From Melitaea cinxia (Eukaryota > Arthropoda > Insecta > Lepidoptera > Nymphalidae): DNA of 64,000 nt. Below, in pieces: positions 36,201 to 46,976 of the stretch. A program made the position numbers and the translations under genes. Numbering within the stretch: position 1 is the first letter of the stretch; every line of letters starts with the position of its first letter. The stretch lies in assembly GCF_905220565.1 (NCBI RefSeq), contig NC_059396.1, forward strand, positions 16,923,206 through 16,987,205. The letters are read 5' to 3'. The notes beneath the pieces were generated by a model. The model saw nothing but the letters and a program-made list of their open reading frames with translations. It was not told where the DNA came from and ran no database searches.

Positions 36201-36975
36201 GATTTTTTGTTTGTTTGTAATGAATAAAATCAAAAATACTGGTTTATTTTGAAATATTCTTTCACCAGGAAAATGCTACGTTATTGCTGAGTGACATACG
36301 GCACAAATCATGTAAAAACCGACTTCTTTGTATGTGGGTTTACCTCATAACTTTTTACTGAGTGTACCGATTTTGATATAATTTTTTTTTAAATTCAATA
36401 CAGCTAATACTTGTAGTGAGGTCCCATTCAAATTTGAAAACTGACGATCACTTTTGAGTTATCCCTGATAATATGTATAAACCATACTTATCTGTGTGTA
36501 TTGAAGTAAACATAATTATTTTCGTGCTTTCTTTTTTTTACTTATGGCATATTTATATCAAAATAGCAAACTAAAACCAAAATATCCAACAATACGAGGT
36601 ATGCAGTCAAATTTGCAAATCGGAATGCACATTACAAATGTGACTGTTGTTTCATATTTTTATTAATTAAAAAACTACTTTAATTTCAGGACAAGCAACG
36701 AGATCTCGATCGAGAAAGCTGTGCCAGTCGAAACTCTCCGCGATCCTGAACATGATGACCAGCGCGTACAGAACCCAGAGTGGCTGGTAGTGATTGGAGT
36801 ATGCACTCATCTCGGTTGCGTGCCCATCGCTAACGCGGGTGACTTTGGAGGCTACTACTGTCCTTGCCATGGCTCTCACTATGATGCCTCCGGTCGTATC
36901 CGTAAGGGCCCCGCCCCCCTTAACCTCGAGGTCCCCCCCCACAGCTTCGTCGACGACCTCCTAGTTGTAGGCTAA
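33067..36975 (+). CDS. RFeSP: Rieske iron-sulfur protein of complex III, complete, 4 exons
   Basis: Encodes the ubiquinol-cytochrome c reductase Rieske subunit, which passes electrons from ubiquinol to cytochrome c1 at the mitochondrial inner membrane. Joining 33067-33271, 33351-33494, 34232-34409 and 36690-36975 gives 813 nt and 270 residues with every intron GT-AG and the frame kept, the usual size for animal homologues. The N-terminal part is presequence-like. A hydrophobic, small-residue segment at about residues 117-137 is the membrane anchor. The soluble head carries CTHLGC (214-219) and CPCHGS (233-238): C214, H216, C233 and H236 are the expected 2Fe-2S ligands and C219/C235 the expected disulfide. 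The start is the ATG at 33067; the frame is open upstream but offers no earlier ATG. Introns 2 and 3 hold only repeats. Assignment is from intact family motifs and is close to certain. Confidence 0.96.
33351..33494 (+). CDS. RFeSP: RFeSP exon 2
   Basis: Follows a TTTCAG acceptor and ends GGAG/GTTAGT. Encodes the matrix-side segment with the HSDISYPDFSAYRRKET stretch typical of metazoan Rieske proteins, ending just before the membrane anchor. Confidence 0.93.
33985..34085 (+). repeat. SINE 3' tail fragment in RFeSP intron 2
   Basis: Contains GAGGCCTATGCCCAACAGTGG, the tail shared with the SINE at 12692-13015 and related to the RTE LINE 3' end. The tRNA-like head is missing. Confidence 0.6.
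34232..34409 (+). CDS. RFeSP: RFeSP exon 3
   Basis: Starts after ATTTCAG and ends CACAG/GTAAAT. Encodes the transmembrane helix (GSVAGAYAAKSVVTHF), the alanine-rich flexible hinge, and the first strand of the Rieske head (KWRGKPLFIRH). Confidence 0.93.
34461..34602 (-). mobile_element. Short non-autonomous Helitron-like element
   Basis: Read on the minus strand it starts TCCTACTAATATAATAATC and ends CTAG, with A before the TC and T after the CTAG, as Helitrons insert between A and T. At 142 bp it has no coding capacity. Termini resemble lepidopteran Lep1-type elements; that family name is from memory. Confidence 0.6.
34851..34975. repeat. 49-bp minisatellite in RFeSP intron 3
   Basis: Two full units (34851-34899, 34900-34948) and a partial third, each beginning ATTACTAACT and containing AAGCCAAAATATAGC. 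Units differ at a few positions. Confidence 0.85.
35040..35165 (+). repeat. Interspersed repeat ending CAGGTGAGCCG
   Basis: Shares its 3' part (CGCTTACCATCAGGTGAGCC, then a short A-rich tail) with the copies at 7420-7735 and 25520-25740, and with an inverted copy at 43215-43450. It lies in RFeSP intron 3. Class is uncertain. Confidence 0.6.
35380..35706 (+). mobile_element. RTE-type LINE 3' end
   Basis: Ends GGAGGCCTATGTCCAGCAG, which reads EAYVQQ in frame, the C-terminus I expect of RTE reverse transcriptases, followed by a TGATGA tail. The upstream part (CCCTCTCTTCCCGTGGG) matches the inverted copy at 10610-10960. It lies in RFeSP intron 3 in sense orientation and is non-coding by decay. 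Confidence 0.65.
36060..36195 (-). repeat. LINE 3' end, minus orientation
   Basis: T-rich start, then a segment ending in AAAGGCGGTCTTA, the same module as at 17295-17430. Looks like a CR1/Jockey-type 3' tail in RFeSP intron 3. Confidence 0.45.
36310..36500 (+). repeat. Partial ACCGACTTC-family repeat
   Basis: Begins AAAACCGACTTC and carries the module with ACTGAGTGTACCGATTTTGA and CCCATTCAAATTTG found in the full copies at 17757-18222 and 26125-26752. Confidence 0.6.
36690..36975 (+). CDS. RFeSP: RFeSP exon 4 with the 2Fe-2S cluster motifs and stop
   Basis: Starts after TTTCAG. Carries both cluster-binding loops and the C-terminal VPPHSFVDDLLVVG, then TAA. It is more GC-rich than the neighbouring introns, as expected for constrained coding sequence. 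Confidence 0.95.
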
Positions 36976-37041
36976 ACGAACGATGTTATTTATTAGAGAA
37001 TTTATTTAAGTGTCTACCAACTTAATTGATCAATAGAAATC

Positions 37042-37047
37042 AATAAA
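37042..37047 (+). terminator. RFeSP polyadenylation signal
   Basis: AATAAA 67 nt after the stop codon, followed within about 30 nt by a T-rich tract. This fits a short 3' UTR ending near 37070. Confidence 0.75.
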
Positions 37048-37074
37048 ATGTGATACTTCTATTCGTATTTTATT

Positions 37075-38320
37075 TTTTGCTTGTCTTTTAAATCTTGTTT
37101 TTTACCTTGTAAATAAATATACATATTTATCAAAGAAAATACTTCAAAAATAAATTACTATTATTGGAATATTCTTTTAGGTATTAACAAATCTAGCTAG
37201 ACGACTACTAATTCAACAAAACAGTAAATTCATCAGCAGGCTAATTAATATAGTCTATAGTTACTGAAGGAAAAATGTTCTTGTTGTTAGAATTCAAAAT
37301 AGTTTTTAATGTATTTAATTAAATGAATTCACATGTTTGTTTTGCTTTTTTATTTATGACGGCTTGTAGAAATCCAAATTTATTTTTCGTTACTCTACAT
37401 ATTGTAAAAAATTGCCTTTATTTTGAAGTTTTATTTCGATAAATCCTTAAACATAAGATTATGATATTATGTAATTTCAATTGACATTCAATATTTGGAC
37501 TCGTACCCGTTAGTATAAATGCGCTACTAGGCGAAACATCATCAATTTACCCTCTAAAACTTCGAAAAGTAAGCAACGTGAGGTTTGAACAACTATACCT
37601 ACATTATGAGGGCAATATGCTTAAATATATTTTTCATTAAGAATATAGCCCAGCTTCGCCCCTCGATCGATCAGATCAAAGTATATTAGAAAGCAGAGTT
37701 CACACTGAATTTTTTTTTTAATTTTTTACGAAAGTGAAACTTATTCTATCGCCCCAAAATTTTTCGTTCATCTATCACATGTCGTATGTCGCGAGTGTTC
37801 CGCGGTGTTTGTCTTTTGATATGTGTGTTAATGTAATTTTTTTTTATTCACTAACGTTTCACTTGCATCATGGTTTCATAAAACCACACACTTCTTTTTT
37901 ATTTAGGGACTTTTACACACTATTACATTTCAGTTCCATCGTAACATTATTCTAACTATACAATCAGATGAGGCTTATAAGTCTGAATATTATTATGAAC
38001 TCGTTACAAGTTGGACGCGCAAGTATTCCATGGAACATTCCAGTATCTAATCTATTCAAATTCATAAGCCTCACAATAGCTTCTCTGCCAGATTGAAATC
38101 GTACACATTCATTAACAAATGATGTACAAATTCGACAGTCTGACACGTCTCACAGTTGGGAGAGCTAGATTATTTTATTAAAAATTTAAATTTATATAAC
38201 AAGATACGTCCCGACCACAATCCGTAAGCAACCACATTAATTTTTAGGTAATTTAACATCTACAAAACCAGGCTAAAGGACGAGGCTCACTCTTTATTGT
38301 TTTGTAAAATTTCCACATTC
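37075..38320. other. Intergenic, no gene seen
   Basis: AT-rich DNA after the RFeSP polyadenylation signal. Confidence 0.5.
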
Positions 38321-38324
38321 TATT

Positions 38325-38975
38325 TACTAACGATATTTCGTTATACTACCGGGGTCGACTGTGCTCTTCAATGGGGAGACCCACAAGTAGACATCCAAAC
38401 CGGAATTTTTTTTGTACAATTCGCCGACGATATCATCTGGGCGCCCTAAACGAATAGCACGACGAGTCGGTCTCGGTATGAATTTGGACAAAATAAAAGT
38501 TATGTTTAACAGATAAGACATACCGAGATCGGTCGATGGTACCTCTCGAAGTTGTTCAGGACTATGTCTATCTAGGCCATACTATTCAGCTAGTAGGAGT
38601 TTAGCAGGCTTCGCCGAGTCTTCATTGCAAATATTCCGCAATGATTAAAGACAAAAGTCCTGCTCATTTTGACAAACGCTGCTAAGTCTTGGATACTGAC
38701 GAAGAGGCTACTCTATAAGTTTAGTCACTCAACGTGCAATGGCACAGTTTATGCTTGGGGTCTGTCTCAAAGATAGGATCAGAAACAAGACTTCGCGAGG
38801 TAATGAAAGTAACCGACAGCCTGTAGAATAAGGAAGTTGAAATGGCAATGGGCTGGTCATCTGTCACAGGATGGATGGACATTGGAGTAAACGTGTCCTG
38901 GAGTGGCCACCCGGTGTTGGCAAACGCAATTTGGGACGTCCTCTGGCTCGCTGGACGGACGATCTACGTAAGTTC
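38325..38975 (+). pseudogene. Decayed RTE-type LINE reverse transcriptase
   Basis: Broken frames read VQFADDIIWAP (the FADD catalytic motif), MNLDKIKVMFN, VVQDYVYLGHTIQL and RKLKWQWAGHL, in the order expected of the RTE C-terminal half. Several frameshifts and stops. It ends where an ACCGACTTC-type repeat begins. Confidence 0.75.
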
Positions 38976-39200
38976 TTTTAATCGACTCCAAAAAAGGAGG
39001 ATATTCTCAATTCGACTGTTTTTTTTTTATTTGTGTGTTACCTCCTCATAACTTTGTACTGGATGACTCGATTTTGATGATTCATATATTCGAAAGCTGG
39101 TGCAGCGATATCATGCGAACCCATTTAAATTTTAGGAAGAGAGAAGAAAGAGATCTGACGAACAGTTCTTGAGTTATCCCTAATAATGCGTAATTCATCT
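38976..39200 (+). repeat. Truncated ACCGACTTC-family repeat
   Basis: TTTTAATCGACTCCAAAAAA, GATATTCTCAATTCGACTG and one module with TCGAAAGCTGGTGC and CCCATTTAAATTTT. Confidence 0.7.
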
Positions 39201-39204
39201 GGAG

Positions 39205-41050
39205 TACGTTGGTTGTATTCTCATTATATTAGTTGTTTGAGAACAAACTCTAATAATATCTTATTAATCTTTAACTATCAGATATAATCACGGTCGACTA
39301 AAGAGTTTACACTTCACTATAGATTAAACTTTTCTTACACACCAATTTGCGTAAAAAATAAAAGACAAAAAGTGATTTGTAATTGTTTTTAATATTGTTA
39401 CCGTTTTAATTTTTTTTTTTAATTTTATGTAGGTATGCTTTAGACGATTACAATCTACGTAACATCTAATATAGACTACTAAAATTTACATACATTTACA
39501 GAATTTTATAACTGGGAATTCAATTTTAATTCGTGAATTACATTCATACGTTAAATAAATACGATTATTATGATACACGGAATATCCAACCAAATTGTGA
39601 ATTATTTTAAAAATTGACCAAAAAAATTATGAAAATTATGATGAAAATATGTTTTATTAATATACTTAATATATATCGAATAATTTTATACATTGTCTAT
39701 TATGATATTTTTTTTTAAATATTGCCTGAACTTTTTCATTCTGTACATATATTTTTTATGTTAACAATTTGAAAGAAATCCCAGTTCTTAAAAAGCTTAA
39801 GATTAAAATTACACTTTTATGAACATCGAAATCTATAACTAAATAATAATTCAGTAACCAATTTTATGATGACACTAAACGATGCTATATTTACAAAAAC
39901 GTTGTGTTACATATGTATTTGGCAAAATAATTTAAATATACCTAAATAAACCTAGGTTATGAATGAAGTGGGTGAACAAAGTAACATTGATTGAAGAACA
40001 TCTAGAATCAAAATAATTAAATACTGGCCACACATAAGCAAAAAAAAAAAATAACCAATGTCATAGGCCGTATGATCGTTGAGGTTATATGATTGAAATC
40101 TAAAATCTTCAGATTATTAAAGAATATGGGAAAGCTTGTTTAAGGAAAAAAATATATAATTAAGATAGTTTTTGCATTTAAAATGTCTATAATTTAAAAA
40201 AAAAAAGATTAAGGTAATTCAAGATAATGAATTTTGAATACAAATTGAATTTATGTCAGAAAATATGTCAAATTATTTAAAAAAAAAATACATACTCGCC
40301 TACATTTAAAATTTAACACTGAGTTATCAAATTAAATTCCAATCGGAATGCTAACTCAATGTCTTTTAAAATTATTTATGTTCAGGAATAATTGTTATTT
40401 TTAGCCAAAGCAACAAAAGTAACAGCATTCCCATTTATTTTTCTAAATTTCAATTTTAGAAAAAAAATGTGGGACCAATATTCAATTAAAAAGCTTCTAT
40501 TTTTAAAGCGTACAAAAATAAATAAATAGTAACTTAAAGAACCTTTCGCTTATTTCAATACAAACGCAGATCAATGTATTGAAAAACTTATATTTTTACA
40601 TGTGTGGCCTTGTTCATACCGCTGTCTTAATGATTTAATGATTTGTTCATATGGCACAGGTAAGTAATATTCTACAAAACCACTATCAGCAATGAAAGTC
40701 AAAGGAATTCCGGCTCATAGAAAGTCATAAACGGAAAGTGATGGTATGCTTCAGTTTGAATAAACACGTAACACGGAATATACCAGAATAATGTCTCAAC
40801 AATTATAATATAATATTACATCTTCATACTATAACATTCATAGCACATATAATTTGAACACAGATTATTTTGATTCACATTCAAATTGTAGACATATCAT
40901 AAAATCTAGGAAAAATATATATATAAATATCTATTACATTTAAGTGACAAAATATTATTTTAGTAATTTCTTGGAATATTTTAAAATTTTTTAATTAGTA
41001 TATCATTCAATATATTTAGTGTGAATATCTCTGATTACAACTGCTGTAAA
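39205..41050. other. Intergenic, very AT-rich
   Basis: No gene or repeat recognised. If spir transcripts extend past the first polyadenylation signal, part of this is 3' UTR. Confidence 0.45.
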
Positions 41051-41056
41051 TATAGT

Positions 41057-41062
41057 TTTATT
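41057..41062 (-). terminator. Candidate spir polyadenylation signal
   Basis: AATAAA on the minus strand, the first one met after the stop codon, about 600 nt downstream. The intervening 41070-41660 is less AT-rich than flanking DNA, as expected of a 3' UTR. Confidence 0.4.
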
Positions 41063-41662
41063 GTGAAATCGTTTGTGCGATTAATAAAAAAAAATGTGTT
41101 TCACTATCTGTCAAAGTCACAGAGTATTGTCAAGTCTTTCGTCTACTAGTGTCGGATCAAAGTCCATCTACAAACACAACGTAGATTCTACACAACCTCG
41201 GAAGCTCTTTGTTTTTCATGATACTACTCAAAATATTTCCACTAAGAGTTGTCTACTGACTGCGTCTTGCTAGGTATTGCTGGCGTGTTAGTGTATAAGT
41301 GTGATATCTCGATCCGATTTCCGATTTAGTTACTCGTCTTCCAGAAAGTTTTTGAGCATCGGCAATGAACGTTTGGCGATTCCAGGAATGTTGTGCCTTT
41401 AGCATTGTACGGAAACAGAGCCGACTCGTGTCGGCGTGTCGCTAGTCGTCACGGACTCGATTCCAGTAAGGCTACCATAGCGGAACCACTGACTAAATAT
41501 CGGAACATATAATAAGATCTTTTTTTTATCTGCACCGAAAATAAAAGTCCTCGTATTGTTTATAAAACTAAACAAATTAAAAGAAGTCGAGACAGAATAG
41601 TAGCCTTAGGTTTCATCGGCTACCGTCGAACCGCAATAAGTCCGCAATCGGCCAGCAATCGG

Positions 41663-41770
41663 CTAACAGTCGGCGGTATAGACGGGTGCGAGGTCGAGCG
41701 TGAGATGCCGCAACGCGCGGTCGCGTGACGCTGAACGCGACGCGCGCGAGCTCTTGATTATCTGCAACAC
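41663..41770 (-). CDS. spir: spir last exon and stop
   Basis: Encodes VLQIIKSSRASRSASRDRAL, then RHLTLDLAPVYTADC and TAG. The xLTLDLxPVY ending is a conserved Spire C-terminus. The 3' UTR follows toward lower coordinates. Confidence 0.9.
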   Translation of the reverse strand: MLQIIKSSRASRSASRDRALRHLTLDLAPVYTADC

Positions 41771-44700
41771 CTGGAGTGGAGAATAATTATTATAATACAA
41801 AACTTACCTAATTAAAAAACTTTTATATGGCAACATTAAATGTAGAAAAAAAGGACAAGGTATTGAAGTTTGACGCTTAGCCAAAGAGTTCTTAATTTTC
41901 GAAATAATTATGAACGTTGATAGATGAGGCTTTTTGTTTAGTTTCGCGCAACGTATTTATGTATGTTTTTGTTTAAAGTTAAATAGGTGAATAAAATTTT
42001 ATTTTTTATTCGTAGTGAGAGCATTTATTGTAGTTTTATTTGTATATCTCCTATAGGAATTCTCGTTTACTATTTACTTTTACTATACAGACAGTATGAC
42101 ACATCGTATTCTTAAGTACAATGTATTCCACACCAGGACGACTTAAATTAACCTAATATTACATATAATACAAACAGAGCAATAGCGATAAGTAAGCAAG
42201 CATCGTACCATAGCCTTGCAGTCGTGGCAGACGGCCATCTGCACGCCGCGCAGGCGCTCCGCCGTCGCCGCGTTGGTGGCCGCGCGCCCGTACCGCGCCC
42301 TGGACAGATACCACCTGACGTGAGTACTGGCCTTTATTTCTTATGTTATTAGTTATAGTTCACTTACTTTTATACAAATATTCTAATATTCAATATTTAT
42401 AAAAAAAAAATCAAAATGATTACTTTTTAGTTGTTTGTTATTTAAACAGTTAGCTATTTAATAAATTTAACTTTTGTTAGGAGTGCTTGAGTCGAAGTGG
42501 GCAACAATCCAAAGGAATCAATTCCAAATGTACTTTTATCGTAAATATCCAGTTTTACCATTGAAATAAAATAATTACTAGTAAGAATCGTCTTCTGATA
42601 TAGCTAAATATTTTTTTTTTATAAATATACACGGAAACAATACTTATATAAATATATAAATACAAATATACACCACGACTCAGGCGGGAATCGAACCTAC
42701 CCGCGGAACAGAAAGCAGAGCCACTACACTGCGTCAACGGGCTAGTCAAACAGTCAATATAGGTAAGTAACGTATCGACCACAAAAAAAATGGAAACCTA
42801 GCAAATCAATAGTTACCTGCGCTCCAGCGTGGAGAGCGTGGAGAGCGGCGTGGACACGCAGGGCATGGAGCCGGGCCCGTCGGCGCGCGCGATGGCGGGC
42901 GGCGGCTCCGAGAAGCCGAGCGCGGACGCGCCGCGCGAGCCCGGCGCCGAGCACGCCGCGCGCCGCCGCGCCGGGCTGCTGGGCGCCGAGCCCACCGAGT
43001 TGTCCACCGTCACCTGCGCACGGGGCCTTTAGCTCGAGTGCCTGCTTCCGCTGGCGTATCTAGGGTTATATTTCAAGCGGAGCCTAGGCGTCTATTACAA
43101 AAGACGAACTATTATATCCAGCCTAGAATTTCGAATCTGTAACCCAATATCCTGGAGTGAGCTTTAGACCATATTGGAGTGAGCACGACCCAACGATCTC
43201 AATCTTTTAATTTTAACAAACAACCGTATCACCCACCTGATGGTAAGCGATTACCGTAGCCTATAGACGCCTGCAACACCAGAAACGTCGCAAGCCCCGA
43301 TCCTCCCCAGCCTAGCCACCTTGCTTACCACAGGAAAACCATACTACTTGAGAGCAGTATTATTTAACTGTGATCTTCTGTCAGGTTGAAGTATTTTCTC
43401 AGACGGGCTGCTCCAAATTTTTAACAAAATATTTCCTGCTATGGCCTACTTCAATGATGTAATTATATTTATAACTATACTTCATTATAATTTTAGTAGT
43501 AACCATCCATCATCATAATCTTAAATCGAAGAATTTTTATGGTTTCCAATATAGAGGAAGAGTAATAGTAACGTGTGGCGTATGCAGTAAGTCGTCACTT
43601 CACGTGTGCTCTCACGTATGTACTAACACTAAGTACTTGTCACGTGTATATTCATGCACGCATAAAGTGCACTCGTCTCGTCACGCGTGTACGCACGCAC
43701 ACACGAAGTTAACTCGTATCATCACGTGTATTATTTTATTTATTTTATTTATTTATTTTTTTTTTTATTTATTTTATTTATTTATTTTGTTTCAGACATA
43801 AGTAGTCCATATCTTAATGTTAGTATTACAAAAACAACTTATATCTAATGTTAGTAAATCAATATAAATATGAATAAAAGTAAATAAAGATATCAAACAA
43901 CAAATAAAATCAATACAAATCCATAACAAGCAAAAGTAAAAAAGTAAAAGTAAAAGTAATAGCTATCTGGACACGACCCTCGTCAGTCAGAATGTAGCCG
44001 TATCCAGTGGCGCAGTATTGCTGAGTCCCAGCGGTCCGCCAGTGCACTCAGAATGCCGTTCGAGCTGGTTCGTAGCCTCCGGAGCATGGATGCACACCTC
44101 TTACGAATAATAGCCTTAAAGCTATCAACGCGCCTCGTAGTAAACATTTCGGAGGCACTACAGTAACGCGGCAACTCGAGCAGCACTCTGAATGCATTGT
44201 TGTACTGGACTCTCAGGGCGTTGTACGCACGCTGCGTATACCTGACCCAAAGGCTGCAGGTGTAGAAGGATTGGCAATATGCCTTAAACAGAGTTACTTT
44301 TACACTATCACTACACCTTGCAAACCTTCGGGCCAGCATGTTGCAGCGCACGGCCAGTGCCCTGCGCTCTCGCTCCACATCCTCGTCATCACTGAGGTTG
44401 TCCGAAACCCAGTGACCCAGATACTTAAAACGTTCTACTCTATTTAAAGCAACACCTCCAAGATATAAAGGTGGCACATTCGCATAGACTTTCTTGCCGG
44501 CCTTAAACACTAGGAGTTCACTCTTCTTCGAGTTATATCTGAGTCCCTGGGCCTCAGCGTACCGTTCACAAATCCGCATTAATTTGCGCAGTGCACCTAT
44601 AGACGGGCTTAACAGTACCATATCGTCAGCGTAACTGATGTTATTTACGCAGACGCCCCCGATATGACAGCCAATGTTGCAATTTCTAAGCTCGGCAAGC

Positions 44701-46928
44701 AGCCCGTTCATATAAAGGTTAAACAAACGAGGAGAGGTCAAGCCCCCCTGTCTAACCCCACATTCCAACCCGTACATTTCTGAGTGCGTGCCCGCCCACT
44801 TTACAACATTCCGTTGGTTGTAGTACCAGTATTCTAGCACAGATGCAACCTCGCAGGGTACATCAGTCTCCTCCCTTAATTTTGTCCAGAGCACATCATA
44901 CCGTATTGTATCAAAAGCTTTTGATAAATCCAGAAAACAGGCATAAACTGGAGTTTTTCTAGCTGTATAGTACTGTACAGTCTGCTTGAGGCATAGGATG
45001 GCACTCTCTGTAGAAAGACCCGGTCTAAAACCAAATTGGGAGTCTTGAAGCTTAATATGCCCCTCTAACTGCTTATCAAGCAGACTGTCCAGTACCTTAG
45101 CTATGACCGTAGCGAGTGAGATTGGTCTATAGTTGGACACATCGGATACATCCCCTGTTTTATTTTTCAATATAGGTACTACTATGGTGTACATAAGACC
45201 CTCTGGCAGATAACTGTGACTTATACATAAGTTAAAAAACATAGCGAGAACTCTAGACAAGTCAGGCTCTGCATACTTCAGATGCTCAATACTGAGCCCA
45301 TCGTGACCGGGTGACTTACCTCGTACCATCTGACTTATGACCCTCTTTACATCGTTAGCGGAAAATCTAACGTTTATTGACTTCGGTTGCACAGTATTGA
45401 GCATCCGAGTACCGGAGCTGCTCGATAGATCAACCTTGAAATGTTGTCTAAAAAAGTTTGCTATATCACGGGGTTCGTGAAAGCCAGCAACGCTCGCAGG
45501 GCGGCTATTTGACTTTGGATTCAATTTGTTTGTTTTCTTCCAAAATTTACTAAAATTTTTACTTGCGTGATGTTGCGCTATGATATCTAACTTTATTTGA
45601 TTTTCATTTTCCTGACACAATTTTAATTTTGACTTAAAAACCCGTCTGCTTTCCCTCATCTCCTCATAAACCGATCCCCCCTTTGGCTTACCCATAAGAA
45701 GCCAATTTTGATAGAATAATCGTGCCGTCCTGTGAGCGTCACTGACATGCATATTCCATCCCGGTACAGATCTATGTTTTCGAAAAGTAGGGCCCACATA
45801 GGAGTTCGCAGCCGCCTCTCTAAGTATTTGCACTATGTTATCATACATTCGTTTTAAATCGTATCTATGTTTAATGTCACTACAGAAACCATCGGCGCAT
45901 TCGCAAAAATGCGCAGGAAACACTATCTTACTAAGCTCATTTTGACATAACTTCGAGTATTTACTGGTCTGTTCTGAGCTTCTTTCCCCCCAAATAACTT
46001 TATTAACCCTGGTGTTAGGGGATGTCAACTTAGGCGTTATAAGTTGAAAATTACACTCAACAATTAAAGGCAAGTGATCAGACCAGTAAACATCATATAG
46101 TATCGCAACATTACAAATCGAGCGACTGGCCGCGTCGGTCGTCACGCAGTGATCGAGCCAGCGCCGACAGCCGTGCGCATCACTCACGAATGTATAACTG
46201 TCTAGAGGAAGTATTTCCATGTCCACACACGACCACTTTCGTTCGACACAGAAGTTCAATAGTTCGTTTGAAAATAACTCACCCGGGTGTGCATTAAAAT
46301 CCCCAAGCACATACACAGCCTCCACGTCGTTGTTTTCTATTAACGCGTTTATTTCACTAAGACACTCCGTATATTCGAGTAAGTTTTCCGGTTTCGCGGT
46401 AGGCATGTACACCGACACAACTAAACTCGATCGATCACCGTGCACTATTTTAATAGCTGCCACTCGAACACTAGCACTAGTTAACGCGGTGACACACGGG
46501 AACGTTGACTTTCTCCATAGCAGAGCCACTCCACCGTACGGCCTGCCTCTCAATACTCCAACAGACGTATCTACAGCAGAGGTCCCGGTAAATGCAAACC
46601 CGTCGTCGATGGTACCCAGGTAGGACAAGTCATGTGGCAGCAACCAGGTCTCTTGCAGTGCAACGACATCTGCCTTGAGGCAGAGCTTTCTAATACATTC
46701 CGCGGATCTCACTACGCTCTTACAATTAAAACTTATTAATTTTATGGGCGTACTGTTATCCATTACGATGTTTTATTTATGAAACGTATTAGTCACACAC
46801 GCGAAATTCTAGTCTCATTACGTACATTCTTACTCATGTAAAAAGTACACTCGTCTTCCGTCTTGTCACGCGTGTATTCACCCACGCACGAATTGCATAT
46901 GTATATTCACACGTGTGTGTGTTCGTGT

Positions 46929-46976
<48 letters not shown>

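Noticed and set aside
42829..43032. Plus-strand frame over the GC-rich segment near 42.9 kb
   Set aside because: The minus strand carries spir exon 7 with correct splice sites and frame; the plus-strand frame is a by-product of GC richness.
46219..46623. 134-codon open frame on the plus strand
   Set aside because: It is antisense to the LINE endonuclease domain and has no motif of its own.
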